From Elizabethkingia argenteiflava (GTDB lineage: Bacteria > Bacteroidota > Bacteroidia > Flavobacteriales > Weeksellaceae), in assembly GCF_009904105.1 (NCBI RefSeq), contig NZ_JAAABJ010000509.1, positions 40,024 to 104,023 on the forward strand: a stretch of 64,000 bases of DNA. The letters run 5' to 3'. Below the pieces are notes generated by a model. It searched no databases. It saw only the letters and a list, made by a program, of their open reading frames with translations, and was not told the DNA's origin. Of this stretch, positions 27,066-34,939 are shown in pieces (positions within the stretch are counted from its first letter, which is position 1; every line of letters begins with the position of its first letter). Position numbers and translations under genes: made by a program.

Positions 27066-28040
27066 TTAATAGTCACAACGTCTTACACTAGGGGCAGGAG
27101 AAGGATAACATCCTGAAAGCCCCGAGAAAATTGTCAATACACAATTCGTATTTACGGAGTCATCATCGTACTTTTGGAATCCAGAACGACTGCGGTAATA
27201 AACATCACCTGGCGTATTCGCATAGGAAGAAACAGAGGTCCCCCCACAAGAAGAATTAGTACAGGCATCCCTCCATTCCTGATCCGTTACGGGGCGATTT
27301 GGAAATAACGAAGGATCTATAATTCTTTTTTCAATATTCCCCGAAGCGTTTCTATAGCTTACCAAAATTGCTACATGATAATTCCAGGATACACAACAAG
27401 AGCCATTGCTTGCTTTTAAGTTACCGTATACAAACTGTTTTTCACAGTCATATCCATTGCGCATCAAGATCTCTCTCATTTTATGTGCGCGGGCATAGCA
27501 TCCATCCACCGGATAACCAAAGTTAATACACTCCCGAGAAGATGTAGAAGATCCACAAGACTGACTTTTAATTTGTTTAAACAAATCTATTAAAGTCGCC
27601 TGATCCGGGATAACACTCTCTAAAGTGCCCACTGCTCCCCTACTCCTTTCATTACTCCTTTTGGTTAACATGGATTTAAAAGATCTTGCCTCCGCTGGTG
27701 TTATATGCTCTATATTAGCGATTTCTGTACTATTAGGCTTTAGATAAACATGGATAGGGGTTTCCCGTTGAATAGCCTTCTCAATTAAATTAATACTTTG
27801 CTTATTTTCCGCCGTATTTTTTAGGGTGTAAAATTGTGCTGAAATCATAAAACCCACCTTGATTAAGCCATCTTCTTTAATCATACTAACAGGTATGGTT
27901 TTACCAAAATCAATATTCGCTGAATGGGTTTGAGATTCTGCCCCCACTACAGGATTAGAGCGATTCATTTCTGAATCCGAACAGGCATTAAATGACAAAG
28001 CAGTCATAAATACCACCACTGATAAAAGAATTTTTTTCAT
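27066..28040 (-). CDS. protein-glutaminase precursor (protein deamidase)
   Basis: 324 residues. Catalyses deamidation of glutamine side chains in proteins, releasing ammonia (EC 3.5.1.44). Pre-region with lipobox-like FNAC (Cys20), a pro-region of about 120 residues (DFGKTIPVSM, AQFYTLK, PIHVYLKPNS), then a mature enzyme beginning near residue 140 (ESVIPDQATL). The catalytic triad is C181 (GCYARAHKMR), H222 (NYHVAILVSY) and D242 (IIDPSLF); the 41- and 20-residue spacing equals that of the Chryseobacterium proteolyticum enzyme (C42, H83, D103). Further cysteines can form disulfides. The leader and pro-region also resemble that enzyme. Assignment is from remembered sequence. Confidence 0.9.
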   Translation of the reverse strand: MKKILLSVVVFMTALSFNACSDSEMNRSNPVVGAESQTHSANIDFGKTIPVSMIKEDGLIKVGFMISAQFYTLKNTAENKQSINLIEKAIQRETPIHVYLKPNSTEIANIEHITPAEARSFKSMLTKRSNERSRGAVGTLESVIPDQATLIDLFKQIKSQSCGSSTSSRECINFGYPVDGCYARAHKMREILMRNGYDCEKQFVYGNLKASNGSCCVSWNYHVAILVSYRNASGNIEKRIIDPSLFPNRPVTDQEWRDACTNSSCGGTSVSSYANTPGDVYYRSRSGFQKYDDDSVNTNCVLTIFSGLSGCYPSPAPSVRRCDY

Positions 28041-28200
28041 AATATATTGGAATTTAAGTGAATTAGAATTTCATATCAAATAACATTCAACTGATAAAAA
28101 AAGAAGTTTCCTCGAAAAATTAAAAATAGACTTCCTACTGATGATGTTAAAAAACAAAAATAAAACTCATTTTTCAATCATTTATTAAATCCAAATATAT

Positions 28201-28236
28201 AAAAAATAGTATAAATTAAAGTTTATACTATTTTTT
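28201..28236 (-). terminator. intrinsic terminator downstream of fluC
   Basis: Perfect 15-bp stem AAAAAATAGTATAAA / TTTATACTATTTTTT with a 6-nt loop. It lies 48 bp past the fluC stop and separates it from the protein-glutaminase gene. Confidence 0.8.
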
Positions 28237-28283
28237 CATTTAATATAATAAAAAAACATGGGCGAGAATAAGAGATTATCCTC

Positions 28284-28655
28284 TTATTTTAGAATCACGC
28301 CTCCTGCCCAAACGGCTAATAAACCCATAAAAACACTGGCTGCAATATAGATGGAGGCGATGAGTAAGTTTTCTGAATGAAATAGATCCAGACTTTCCGC
28401 GGCAAAGGTTGAAAATGTGGTAAAACCTCCACAAAAACCAGTCACAAATAAATATTTAAAATCGGGGTTCAAACACTGATATCGCTCAAATAATCCCAGT
28501 AGAACACCTATCATAAAGCAACCTAACACGTTAACCATAAAAGTACCCCACGGAAAGGCTCCAAGACTACTTTTACTAAAATATAAGGATACCAGATACC
28601 GCAAGATACTTCCAATCCCTCCACCAAAGCCTACTAATAATATAGATTTTAACAT
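28284..28655 (-). CDS. crcB: fluoride channel Fluc/CrcB
   Basis: 123 residues, four hydrophobic helices. Typical features of the dual-topology fluoride exporter: GGGIGSILRY near the start, FPWGTFMVNVLGCF in helix 2 with the conserved asparagine, and GFCGGFTTFSTFAAE in helix 3 containing the phenylalanine/threonine track that lines the fluoride path. It begins 24 bp after mazG, so no room exists for a fluoride riboswitch directly upstream; expression probably follows mazG. Confidence 0.93.
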   Translation of the reverse strand: MLKSILLVGFGGGIGSILRYLVSLYFSKSSLGAFPWGTFMVNVLGCFMIGVLLGLFERYQCLNPDFKYLFVTGFCGGFTTFSTFAAESLDLFHSENLLIASIYIAASVFMGLLAVWAGGVILK

Positions 28656-28679
28656 GTTTTTAGTTTTTTAAAGTACACT

Positions 28680-29459
28680 TTACTCTGGTGTCTCCGTATC
28701 TTTTTTTACGCTGTTCCACAACTCGCCCATTTCTTCCAGTGGCATTTCGGAAAGAGAAGTTCCACTTTGCAAAGCCAACTCTTCCATCGCTTGAAAGCGT
28801 CTGATAAATTTTCGATTGGTCCTCTCCAATGCAGTATCTGCATTGATGCCCAAAATCCTGGAATAATTAACAAGAGAAAAGATAAGATCTCCCAATTCTG
28901 CTTCTATTTTATCCACCTCCTTTTCTGCTCGAAATTCGGATAACTCCTCCTCCACCTTTTTCCAGGCTTCCTCTGCAGTAGGAAAATCAAAGCCTATGCC
29001 CTTGGCCTTATCTTGAATGCGAAAAGCCTTAATCATAGGAGGAAGTCCCTTAGGCACCCCGGCTAAAACAGAAGCATTTCCCTCTTTAAGTTTAAGTCTC
29101 TCCCAATTTTGCGTTACTTCTTCTTCATCCTTCACCTTTATATCACCATAAATATGCGGATGTCGGAAAATTAATTTTTCATTAAGAGCCTGAATGACCT
29201 CGGCTATATCAAAACTTTGCTTTTCTTCCCCTATTTTAGCATAGAATACCAAATGCAACAATACATCTCCCAACTCTTTTTTTATCTCTTCCAGATCTTC
29301 GCTTAACAGCGCATCCGAGAGTTCATACACCTCTTCCAGGGTTAAGTGACGCAGCGATTGTAAGGTCTGTTTGCGATCCCATGGGCACTTTTCGCGTAAC
29401 TCGTCCATAATGTCCAAAAGTTGTCCAAAAGATTCTAGTTTTTGAGCTTTGGTATTCAT
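28680..29459 (-). CDS. mazG: nucleoside triphosphate pyrophosphohydrolase MazG
   Basis: 259 residues with two MazG domains. The first has LREKCPWDRKQT, LRHLTLEEVYEL and KELGDVLLHLVFYA; the second has WKKVEEELSEF and AELGDLIFSLVNYSR. The EExxE and ELGD acidic motifs bind magnesium. The enzyme hydrolyses NTPs to NMPs and pyrophosphate, house-cleaning non-canonical nucleotides and, in E. coli, limiting ppGpp. A TAAATTTG promoter lies upstream, and crcB follows in the same unit. Confidence 0.95.
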   Translation of the reverse strand: MNTKAQKLESFGQLLDIMDELREKCPWDRKQTLQSLRHLTLEEVYELSDALLSEDLEEIKKELGDVLLHLVFYAKIGEEKQSFDIAEVIQALNEKLIFRHPHIYGDIKVKDEEEVTQNWERLKLKEGNASVLAGVPKGLPPMIKAFRIQDKAKGIGFDFPTAEEAWKKVEEELSEFRAEKEVDKIEAELGDLIFSLVNYSRILGINADTALERTNRKFIRRFQAMEELALQSGTSLSEMPLEEMGELWNSVKKDTETPE

Positions 29460-29489
29460 AGTATTTTTTATCTATATTTTTAAGGCAAC

Positions 29490-29516
29490 CAAATTTAGCT
29501 AATTTCTTGCCCACAA
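29490..29516 (-). promoter_or_regulatory. promoter of mazG-crcB
   Basis: Minus strand: TTG (29516-29514), 16-nt spacer, TAAATTTG (29497-29490). Fits the flavobacterial consensus with a spacer one base short; 30 nt before the mazG ATG. Confidence 0.5.
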
Positions 29517-29518
29517 AA

Positions 29519-29546
29519 AACTCTGCTCCCTAAAGGGGAACAGAGT
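29519..29546 (-). terminator. intrinsic terminator after the DUF5606 gene
   Basis: Stem ACTCTG-TCCC / GGGGA-CAGAGT with one bulge or mismatch and a TAAA loop, flanked by A/T runs; 20 bp past the DUF5606 stop. Confidence 0.75.
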
Positions 29547-29566
29547 CTCGTAGATTTAAAAAAATC

Positions 29567-30094
29567 TTATTCTTCGATTTTCTTTTTAGTGCTTTTCTTT
29601 GCAGGCTTTTCAGCTGCAGTTTTCTCTGTTTTTTTCGCTGGTGCTTTTTTTGTTTTCACCTCTTCCGCTTCAGGGGTTTCTTCATTTTCAGCGTTTAGAG
29701 CGGTAAAGTTTTCGGGCTTGATATAGCCGGCTTTTTCCAAAATATTATACCACTGGACCAATTTTTTAATATCCGATTCATACACCCTGTCCACATCATA
29801 ATTAGGAAGTACTTGCGACATAAAAATTCTAAGATCTTCACCAGAAGACTTATGATTAATCGTGCTTTTAAAATCTTCTTTTTTTGCAATATGATGAAAC
29901 ACCTCAAATAAAGGCACTTCACTTTCAAAAGTGAACATAGAGATATTATCCAAAAGGCTTACCTGGCTGGTATTGGAAATATTGGCCTTTTTATGGGTTA
30001 TAATATCTTCTATAATAAAACCTGTTCTCAGCTGAGAAACAAGCCTGAACAATCCCGGTTTTCCTGAAATCGAGATGATTTTTTCTAACTGCAT
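29567..30094 (-). CDS. DUF5606 family protein with lysine/alanine-rich tail
   Basis: 175 residues, soluble. The first 135 residues match the conserved Bacteroidota DUF5606 pattern (MQLEKIISISGKPGLFRLVSQ, GFIIEDI, FMSQVLPNYDVDRVY, LVQWYNILEKAGYI). From about 140 it becomes a low-complexity tail rich in Lys, Ala, Thr, Glu and Pro (KTKKAPAKKTEKTAAEKP, then KKSTKKK), like histone-H1-type or nucleic-acid-binding tails. Function unknown. Last gene of a ruvX-def-DUF5606 unit, followed by a terminator; the linkage to peptide deformylase hints at a housekeeping, possibly ribosome-related role, but that is only inference. Confidence 0.8.
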   Translation of the reverse strand: MQLEKIISISGKPGLFRLVSQLRTGFIIEDIITHKKANISNTSQVSLLDNISMFTFESEVPLFEVFHHIAKKEDFKSTINHKSSGEDLRIFMSQVLPNYDVDRVYESDIKKLVQWYNILEKAGYIKPENFTALNAENEETPEAEEVKTKKAPAKKTEKTAAEKPAKKSTKKKIEE

Positions 30095-30133
30095 CTTTAT
30101 TTTTTATCTTGGTTAATATTCTGTTTATCTAGA

Positions 30134-30706
30134 CTATTTTGGAAACCTCATTTTATAATCCACAGCGATCTCCCCGGCAGCAATTTTATTCAGTTTTCCC
30201 TTTATTATTTTTTTCTTGAGTGCGCTTAGTTTATCGGTAAATAAAATACCGTCAATATGGTCGTACTCGTGTTGAATGACGCGGGCCCGGATGTCTGAAA
30301 AAGTTTGGGTGTGTTTCACAAAATTCTCATCATAATACTCCATGGTAATGGTCTCCGGCCGACTTACATCCTCGCGGATATCGGGAATGCTAAGACAGCC
30401 TTCGTTAAATTTCCAAGGCTCTCCCTCATAATCCAATATGTGAGCGTTGATAAATACTTTTTTAAAATTCTGAAGCTCCCCTCGAACGTCCACATACTCT
30501 TCATCCTCTGCTAAAGGCCGAATGTCGATTACAAATAAACGAATATCGAGGCCTATCTGAGGTGCTGCCAGCCCTATGCCATGCGCCTGATACATGGTTT
30601 CAAACATATTATCGATTAAGGATGTTAGCCCGGGATAATCCCTGCTAATATCATGTGCTTTTTTTCTTAAAACAGGATCGCCATAAGCGCGAATTGGTAA
30701 TATCAT
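30134..30706 (-). CDS. def: peptide deformylase
   Basis: 190 residues. Removes the formyl group from nascent N-terminal methionine. All three motifs are present: GIGLAAPQIG, EGCLSIPDI (metal-ligand Cys) and QHEYDHIDG (HExxH). Normal length. Start ATG overlaps the ruvX stop by 4 bp, so the two are translationally coupled. Confidence 0.97.
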   Translation of the reverse strand: MILPIRAYGDPVLRKKAHDISRDYPGLTSLIDNMFETMYQAHGIGLAAPQIGLDIRLFVIDIRPLAEDEEYVDVRGELQNFKKVFINAHILDYEGEPWKFNEGCLSIPDIREDVSRPETITMEYYDENFVKHTQTFSDIRARVIQHEYDHIDGILFTDKLSALKKKIIKGKLNKIAAGEIAVDYKMRFPK

Positions 30707-31113
30707 CTTTTTTCTAAAAAATTCTGCAAAATAAGGGTGGCACTTATTTTGTCTATTAAACCTTTTTGTTGTCTTTCCTTTTTACTTTTACCGCTCTGAC
30801 TGATAACAAAGGAAGCCATTTTACTGGTAAACCTCTCATCAAGACGGTTAATCTTCACCTCCGGAAATGCAGTTTCAAATTGCTTTAAAAACGCTTGAAT
30901 TTCCATCTCTATTGCCGAGAGATTGCCCCTGAGATCCGTAGGAAGACCCACCACAATCTCTTCTACCCTATTCGCTTGGAAATATTCCTTTAGGAAATCC
31001 AGGAGTTTGGGTGTTTCTACGGTTTGCAGTGCTGATGCAATGATCTGTAAATCATCCGTAACAGCCAAGCCGGTACGGACTTTACCATAATCAATAGCCA
31101 TTATCTGTCCCAT
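30703..31113 (-). CDS. ruvX: YqgF/RuvX family putative pre-16S rRNA nuclease / Holliday junction resolvase
   Basis: 136 residues starting MGQIMAIDYGKVRTGLAVTDD, the family hallmark; the aspartate in AIDYG is catalytic. EEIVVGLPTDLRG and RLDERFTSK are further conserved. The enzyme family matures the 5' end of 16S rRNA and has been linked to Holliday-junction processing. A TAAATTTG box lies only 4 nt upstream of the start codon, so the mRNA is probably leaderless. Confidence 0.93.
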   Translation of the reverse strand: MGQIMAIDYGKVRTGLAVTDDLQIIASALQTVETPKLLDFLKEYFQANRVEEIVVGLPTDLRGNLSAIEMEIQAFLKQFETAFPEVKINRLDERFTSKMASFVISQSGKSKKERQQKGLIDKISATLILQNFLEKR

Positions 31114-31117
31114 CCTG

Positions 31118-31125
31118 CAAATTTA
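31118..31125 (-). promoter_or_regulatory. -7 box (TAAATTTG) abutting the ruvX start
   Basis: Minus-strand exact TAnnTTTG ending 4 nt before the ATG at 31113. No TTG at the expected -33 position. Confidence 0.45.
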
Positions 31126-31287
31126 ATTATTTTTTTAAGTTATGAAGCCTGCGAATATTATCTTCTTAAAAAATAGAATTCTATCACTAACGAAAAGGTA
31201 TGCCTCCCCCTCGATTCTTAAGAATCTCCTTATTATTTTTTTATAACTTTACTCATCTTAAAACTATTTACCATCTGCTCAAAGAAT

Positions 31288-31779
31288 ATGAAAAAATTAA
31301 TTTTAGTACGTCATGCAAAAAGTGATTGGCCGGAGGGGGTGGAAGATTTCAACCGCCCCCTCACGGAACACGGAAAAAGTAATGCAAGCGCAATGGCGGC
31401 ACATCTTAAAGAAAAAGGCATTGCAATTCAAGCACTTATATCTAGCCCCGCTAACAGAGCTTATCATACCTGCCTGCTCTTTCATGAAGTCTATAAAAAA
31501 GCACAGATAAGCACCTATCCTCCGCTTTATAATGCTCACGAAAGCGATTTTATGGAAACCATCCACAGGATTGATGATGACTATACCAACGTCGCTTTAT
31601 TTTCTCATAACAATGGTATCTCCAACTTTACAAATCTCTTCTCGGGGAAGGATATCATTAGTTTTCCTACCTGCGGTGTGGGTGGATTTGAAATTGATAT
31701 TGATTGTTGGAAGGATTTTAACGGGGATCAATGTGTATTAAAATACTTCTACAGCCCAAAAGATTTACACACTCCCTAA
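31288..31779 (+). CDS. sixA: SixA-type phosphohistidine phosphatase
   Basis: 163 residues, histidine-phosphatase (phosphoglycerate mutase) superfamily. The catalytic RHA motif is at the N-terminus (MKKLILVRHAKSDWPEG), with NRPLTEHGKSNA, the second-arginine motif SSPANRAYHT and the second histidine in LFSHNNGI. SixA dephosphorylates histidines in phosphorelay or PTS proteins; the partner here is unknown. Monocistronic by position. Confidence 0.88.
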   Translation: MKKLILVRHAKSDWPEGVEDFNRPLTEHGKSNASAMAAHLKEKGIAIQALISSPANRAYHTCLLFHEVYKKAQISTYPPLYNAHESDFMETIHRIDDDYTNVALFSHNNGISNFTNLFSGKDIISFPTCGVGGFEIDIDCWKDFNGDQCVLKYFYSPKDLHTP

Positions 31780-31970
31780 ATCAGCTTAGCAAAGAATATA
31801 CTCGTTAAAATTTATATCTCGTAAACTGGTTTGTATGAGACTATCAACCTTATATTTATCGCTTGGCGCTTTCTTATCTCCCATAAAAATAAGCTAAGGC
31901 ATAGAGACTACAGTCCTATTGATAGGCAACATCACCTCACATACAAATCCATAACTGCCAAGTAAATTCC

Positions 31971-31978
31971 TATCTTTG
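31971..31978 (+). promoter_or_regulatory. -7 box (TATCTTTG) of the UMP synthase gene
   Basis: Exact TAnnTTTG, 18 nt before ATG 31997. No good -33 match. Confidence 0.5.
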
Positions 31979-31996
31979 TCGAAATCTAAAATGTAA

Positions 31997-33358
31997 ATGA
32001 AAACGAAAAGAGCATTTTTCCTTGAAGCCTATAAATTGGGCATAATTAAATTCGGAAAATTTACCCTTAAAAGTGGAATTGAAAGTCCTTTTTATGTAGA
32101 CCTACGCCCTTTAGCCTCAGATCCTAAAATTCTTAAGCAACTCTCTAATTATCTTTTAGAAATTCTTCCTTTGGATAATTTCGATCTGATTTGTGGAGTT
32201 CCATATGCCGCACTCCCTATGGCTACAGCCATGTCGCTAGAGAGCTATATCCCCCTTATCCTCAAAAGAAAAGAAGCCAAAACCTACGGTACCAAAAAAC
32301 TCATAGAGGGTCTTTTTCACAAAGGTCAAAATTGCTTATTGGTAGAAGATGTTATTACTTCTGGAAAATCTCTTTTAGAAACCATTTATGAAGTGGAAAA
32401 TGAAGGACTAAAAGTGTCTGATATTATCGTAGTACTCGATAGACAGCAAGGAGGACGGGAAAAGCTTCAGGAAAAAGGTTATCAGGTTCATACTTTATTT
32501 ACCATATCGGAAATTGTAAAAATTTTGCAGGAAGAACAACAGCTTACAGAAGATGAAGTAGAAAGAATTCATGATTTTCTGGGAGGTCATAGCATTACTT
32601 TTGAAGAAAAGAAAAAAACGCGTTATGAAGAAAAGCTAAAAAATATCGATCACCCAGTGGCCACCAGATTACTAGAAATCGCCTTGCAAAAAAAGAGTAA
32701 TCTCATTGCTTCTGCAGACGTTACTACTACACAAGAACTATTAAACTTGGCAGAAACGCTAGGCCCTCATATCGCGGGACTTAAAACCCATATCGATATT
32801 ATTAGGGATTTCGATTATCAGCAAACCATTCTTCGCTTAAAAGATATTGCCGAAAAACATGATTTTTTACTGATGGAAGACCGAAAATTCGGTGATATTG
32901 GCAATACTCAAGAATTACAATTTTCACAAGGCATGTATAAAATTTCCAATTGGGCAGATATGGTAACGGCTCATGCCATTGGCGGTACCCAAGCTTTACA
33001 GAGTTTTGCTCAGACAGGTATTATCGCCATTTTAGGAATGTCTTCAAAATCTAACCTTACCGATGCTCATTATCGTGAAGAAGCGATGAAAATTATTACA
33101 AACAACCCCAATGTAATAGGCTGTGTAGCTCAAAATCAAATTCAGGATGATCTGTTGCTATTCACTCCAGGTGTTCACCTTACTACAGCTGATGATGATA
33201 AGGGACAACAATACCGCACTCCAGAATATGTTTTTAAAAAATTGCACACCGATTTTATTATTGTCGGGAGGGGTATCTATAAAGCCGAGAACATTGAACA
33301 AGCTGCATTAACCTATAAAATAAAAGGCTGGGAAGCCTATGAAAATGCAATATCTTAA
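31997..33358 (+). CDS. pyrEF: bifunctional orotate phosphoribosyltransferase / orotidine-5'-phosphate decarboxylase (UMP synthase)
   Basis: 453 residues. Residues 1-190 are OPRT: GKFTLKSGIESPFYVDLR, YAALPMATAMS and the PRPP-binding LLVEDVITSGKS near 114-125. Residues about 205-450 are OMP decarboxylase: ASADVTTTQELL, GLKTHIDIIRDF, the catalytic EDRKFGDIGNT near 294-304, TPGVHL and IIVGRGIY. Together they make UMP from orotate. The order OPRT-OMPDC and the motif style resemble eukaryotic UMP synthase rather than the separate pyrE and pyrF of most bacteria. Both active sites look intact. It stands alone, not in a pyrimidine operon. Confidence 0.93.
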   Translation: MKTKRAFFLEAYKLGIIKFGKFTLKSGIESPFYVDLRPLASDPKILKQLSNYLLEILPLDNFDLICGVPYAALPMATAMSLESYIPLILKRKEAKTYGTKKLIEGLFHKGQNCLLVEDVITSGKSLLETIYEVENEGLKVSDIIVVLDRQQGGREKLQEKGYQVHTLFTISEIVKILQEEQQLTEDEVERIHDFLGGHSITFEEKKKTRYEEKLKNIDHPVATRLLEIALQKKSNLIASADVTTTQELLNLAETLGPHIAGLKTHIDIIRDFDYQQTILRLKDIAEKHDFLLMEDRKFGDIGNTQELQFSQGMYKISNWADMVTAHAIGGTQALQSFAQTGIIAILGMSSKSNLTDAHYREEAMKIITNNPNVIGCVAQNQIQDDLLLFTPGVHLTTADDDKGQQYRTPEYVFKKLHTDFIIVGRGIYKAENIEQAALTYKIKGWEAYENAIS

Positions 33359-33615
33359 ACTTGAGATCTCAATATGATAGTATGCATATTGCCAAAATAA
33401 ATGATGTAATATAGGGATAATTAACTTATTTTGGGGTTTGAGGGCTGCTTCCTAAAAATTTTTAAGCTCTATTCTATTGCATTATGCTAAAAAAACTGTT
33501 AAGTTTTCATAACACAAAATAAATATTACTTAAAATTAGTTAATCCCTTATTTTCTGGCATCCTATTTGAAAGCTATATGACACTTCATATTAACAGATT
33601 TTTTTTAACTAACGA

Positions 33616-33648
33616 AAAAGCAGTTCCTAATTCTTAGGAACTGCTTTT
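33616..33648. terminator. strong bidirectional stem-loop terminator far from any gene end
   Basis: Perfect 15-bp stem AAAAGCAGTTCCTAA / TTAGGAACTGCTTTT with a 3-nt loop. It is 258 bp beyond the UMP synthase stop and 200 bp from mdh, so it may end a long 3' UTR or a small RNA. Confidence 0.8.
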
Positions 33649-33803
33649 GTATTCTGTGTTTATCACCCTATCTGATTTGTTTTTAATCCCCGGAGAGACG
33701 CAGCATTTTTATCGAGACCATTAAACTCAAGCACGTTCTATATTATGCTCACTAATAATTTTAACATAGATTTTCTGGTTTCATTTTACCAGAATGTCCC
33801 ATA

Positions 33804-33832
33804 AAAAAAGGCCTTTTCGAAGTCTCTTTTTT
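33804..33832 (-). terminator. probable imperfect terminator of mdh
   Basis: A-run and G paired with C and T-run (7 bp), two mismatches, then a short closing stem around TTCG; 17 bp past the mdh stop. Confidence 0.4.
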
Positions 33833-33848
33833 ATTTTTTATTGAGGTT

Positions 33849-34775
33849 TTAAAATTTTAAATCCTTATTCACTTCTCTTACCGCATCAGCCGCCGACTGG
33901 AATTTTTCTTTTTCCATTTTATTTAAATCTAATAGGCTAATATGCTCCACTCCATTTTTACCGATAATACAAGGCACGCCTAAACAGATATCTTGTTGGC
34001 TATACTCGCCTTCCAGGAGAGTAGAACAGGGGATTAATTTTTTCTGATCGTTGACGATAGACTGTACCATGACAGAAACCGCAGCTCCTGGCGCATACCA
34101 TGCCGAAGTTCCCAGAAGCTTGGTGAGGGTTGCTCCTCCCACCTTGGTTGCTTCGGTAATATTTTTTAGTTGCTCTTCATCTAAAAAAGTACTTACAGGC
34201 ACACCTTTTCTGGTCGCAAATCGAGTTAAAGGCAACATCCCTGTATCGCTATGGGCAGCGATCACCATGCCGTCTACATCAGATACCGGACTTTGTAGGG
34301 CCTCTGCCAGTCTATATTTAAAACGTGCACTATCTAAGGCTCCACCCATACCTATCACTCTATTTTTAGGCAATCCTGTAACTTTATTGATCAAATAGGC
34401 CATGGTGTCCATGGGATTACTCACCACGATGAGAATAGCTTCTGGTGAATGCTTCAATATATTTTGGGCGACTTCTTTTACAATTCCAGCGTTAATGCCT
34501 ATCAGTTCTTCACGAGTCATCCCTGGCTTACGCGGAATGCCAGAAGTGATCACGGCTACTTGAGAGCCGGCTGTTTTGGTATAATCGTTTGTTATCCCTG
34601 TAATCTTAGTATCAAAACCATTAAGGGAAGCTGTCTGCATAAGGTCCATGGCCTTGCCTTCTGCGAATCCTTCTTTAATATCCACCAAGACTACTTCCGT
34701 AGCAAAATTCTTCATGGCGATATACTCTGCACAACTCGCTCCTACAGCACCAGCTCCTACTACACTTACTTTCAT
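33849..34775 (-). CDS. mdh: malate dehydrogenase
   Basis: 308 residues, LDH-like MDH subgroup. N-terminal NAD-binding fold VSVVGAGAVGASCAEY, then VITSGIPRKPGMTREELIG with the substrate arginine loop, VVSNPMDTMAYL, the second arginine in LDSARFKYRLAE and the catalytic histidine in AAHSDTGMLP. Interconverts malate and oxaloacetate in the TCA cycle and supplies NADH to complex I. Monocistronic, with a TATATTTG box 21 bp upstream. Confidence 0.97.
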   Translation of the reverse strand: MKVSVVGAGAVGASCAEYIAMKNFATEVVLVDIKEGFAEGKAMDLMQTASLNGFDTKITGITNDYTKTAGSQVAVITSGIPRKPGMTREELIGINAGIVKEVAQNILKHSPEAILIVVSNPMDTMAYLINKVTGLPKNRVIGMGGALDSARFKYRLAEALQSPVSDVDGMVIAAHSDTGMLPLTRFATRKGVPVSTFLDEEQLKNITEATKVGGATLTKLLGTSAWYAPGAAVSVMVQSIVNDQKKLIPCSTLLEGEYSQQDICLGVPCIIGKNGVEHISLLDLNKMEKEKFQSAADAVREVNKDLKF

Positions 34776-34796
34776 ATTTTATATTTTATAGATTAC

Positions 34797-34804
34797 CAAA
34801 TATA
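34797..34804 (-). promoter_or_regulatory. -7 box (TATATTTG) of mdh
   Basis: Minus-strand exact TAnnTTTG, 21 nt before ATG 34775. A TTG lies 14 nt further upstream, closer than usual. Confidence 0.5.
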
Positions 34805-34939
34805 ATAAATTATTTACTCAATAAAAAGCGTTTATTATCCTTTAAACGAGAAAAATATATGATTTAATAAGTTTTTTTAAGCCTTTTTTATAGGACGATC
34901 ATCTGTTTTTTCATGCTGCTATACCCCAAAAAATTTCTC

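Larger units (their letters stand above)
33359..33848. other. 490-bp intergenic region between the UMP synthase gene and mdh
   Basis: No gene found. It contains a strong stem-loop at 33616-33648, a weaker mdh terminator at 33804-33832 and one 12-codon open stretch (MLKKLLSFHNTK at 33484) that I do not trust. Confidence 0.6.

Noticed and set aside
28656..28679. possible fluoride riboswitch upstream of crcB
   Set aside because: The gap between mazG and crcB is 24 bp, too short for the riboswitch, and no matching structure is seen.
33484..33522. 12-codon open frame MLKKLLSFHNTK between the UMP synthase gene and mdh
   Set aside because: Too short, and no ribosome-binding, promoter or conservation evidence.
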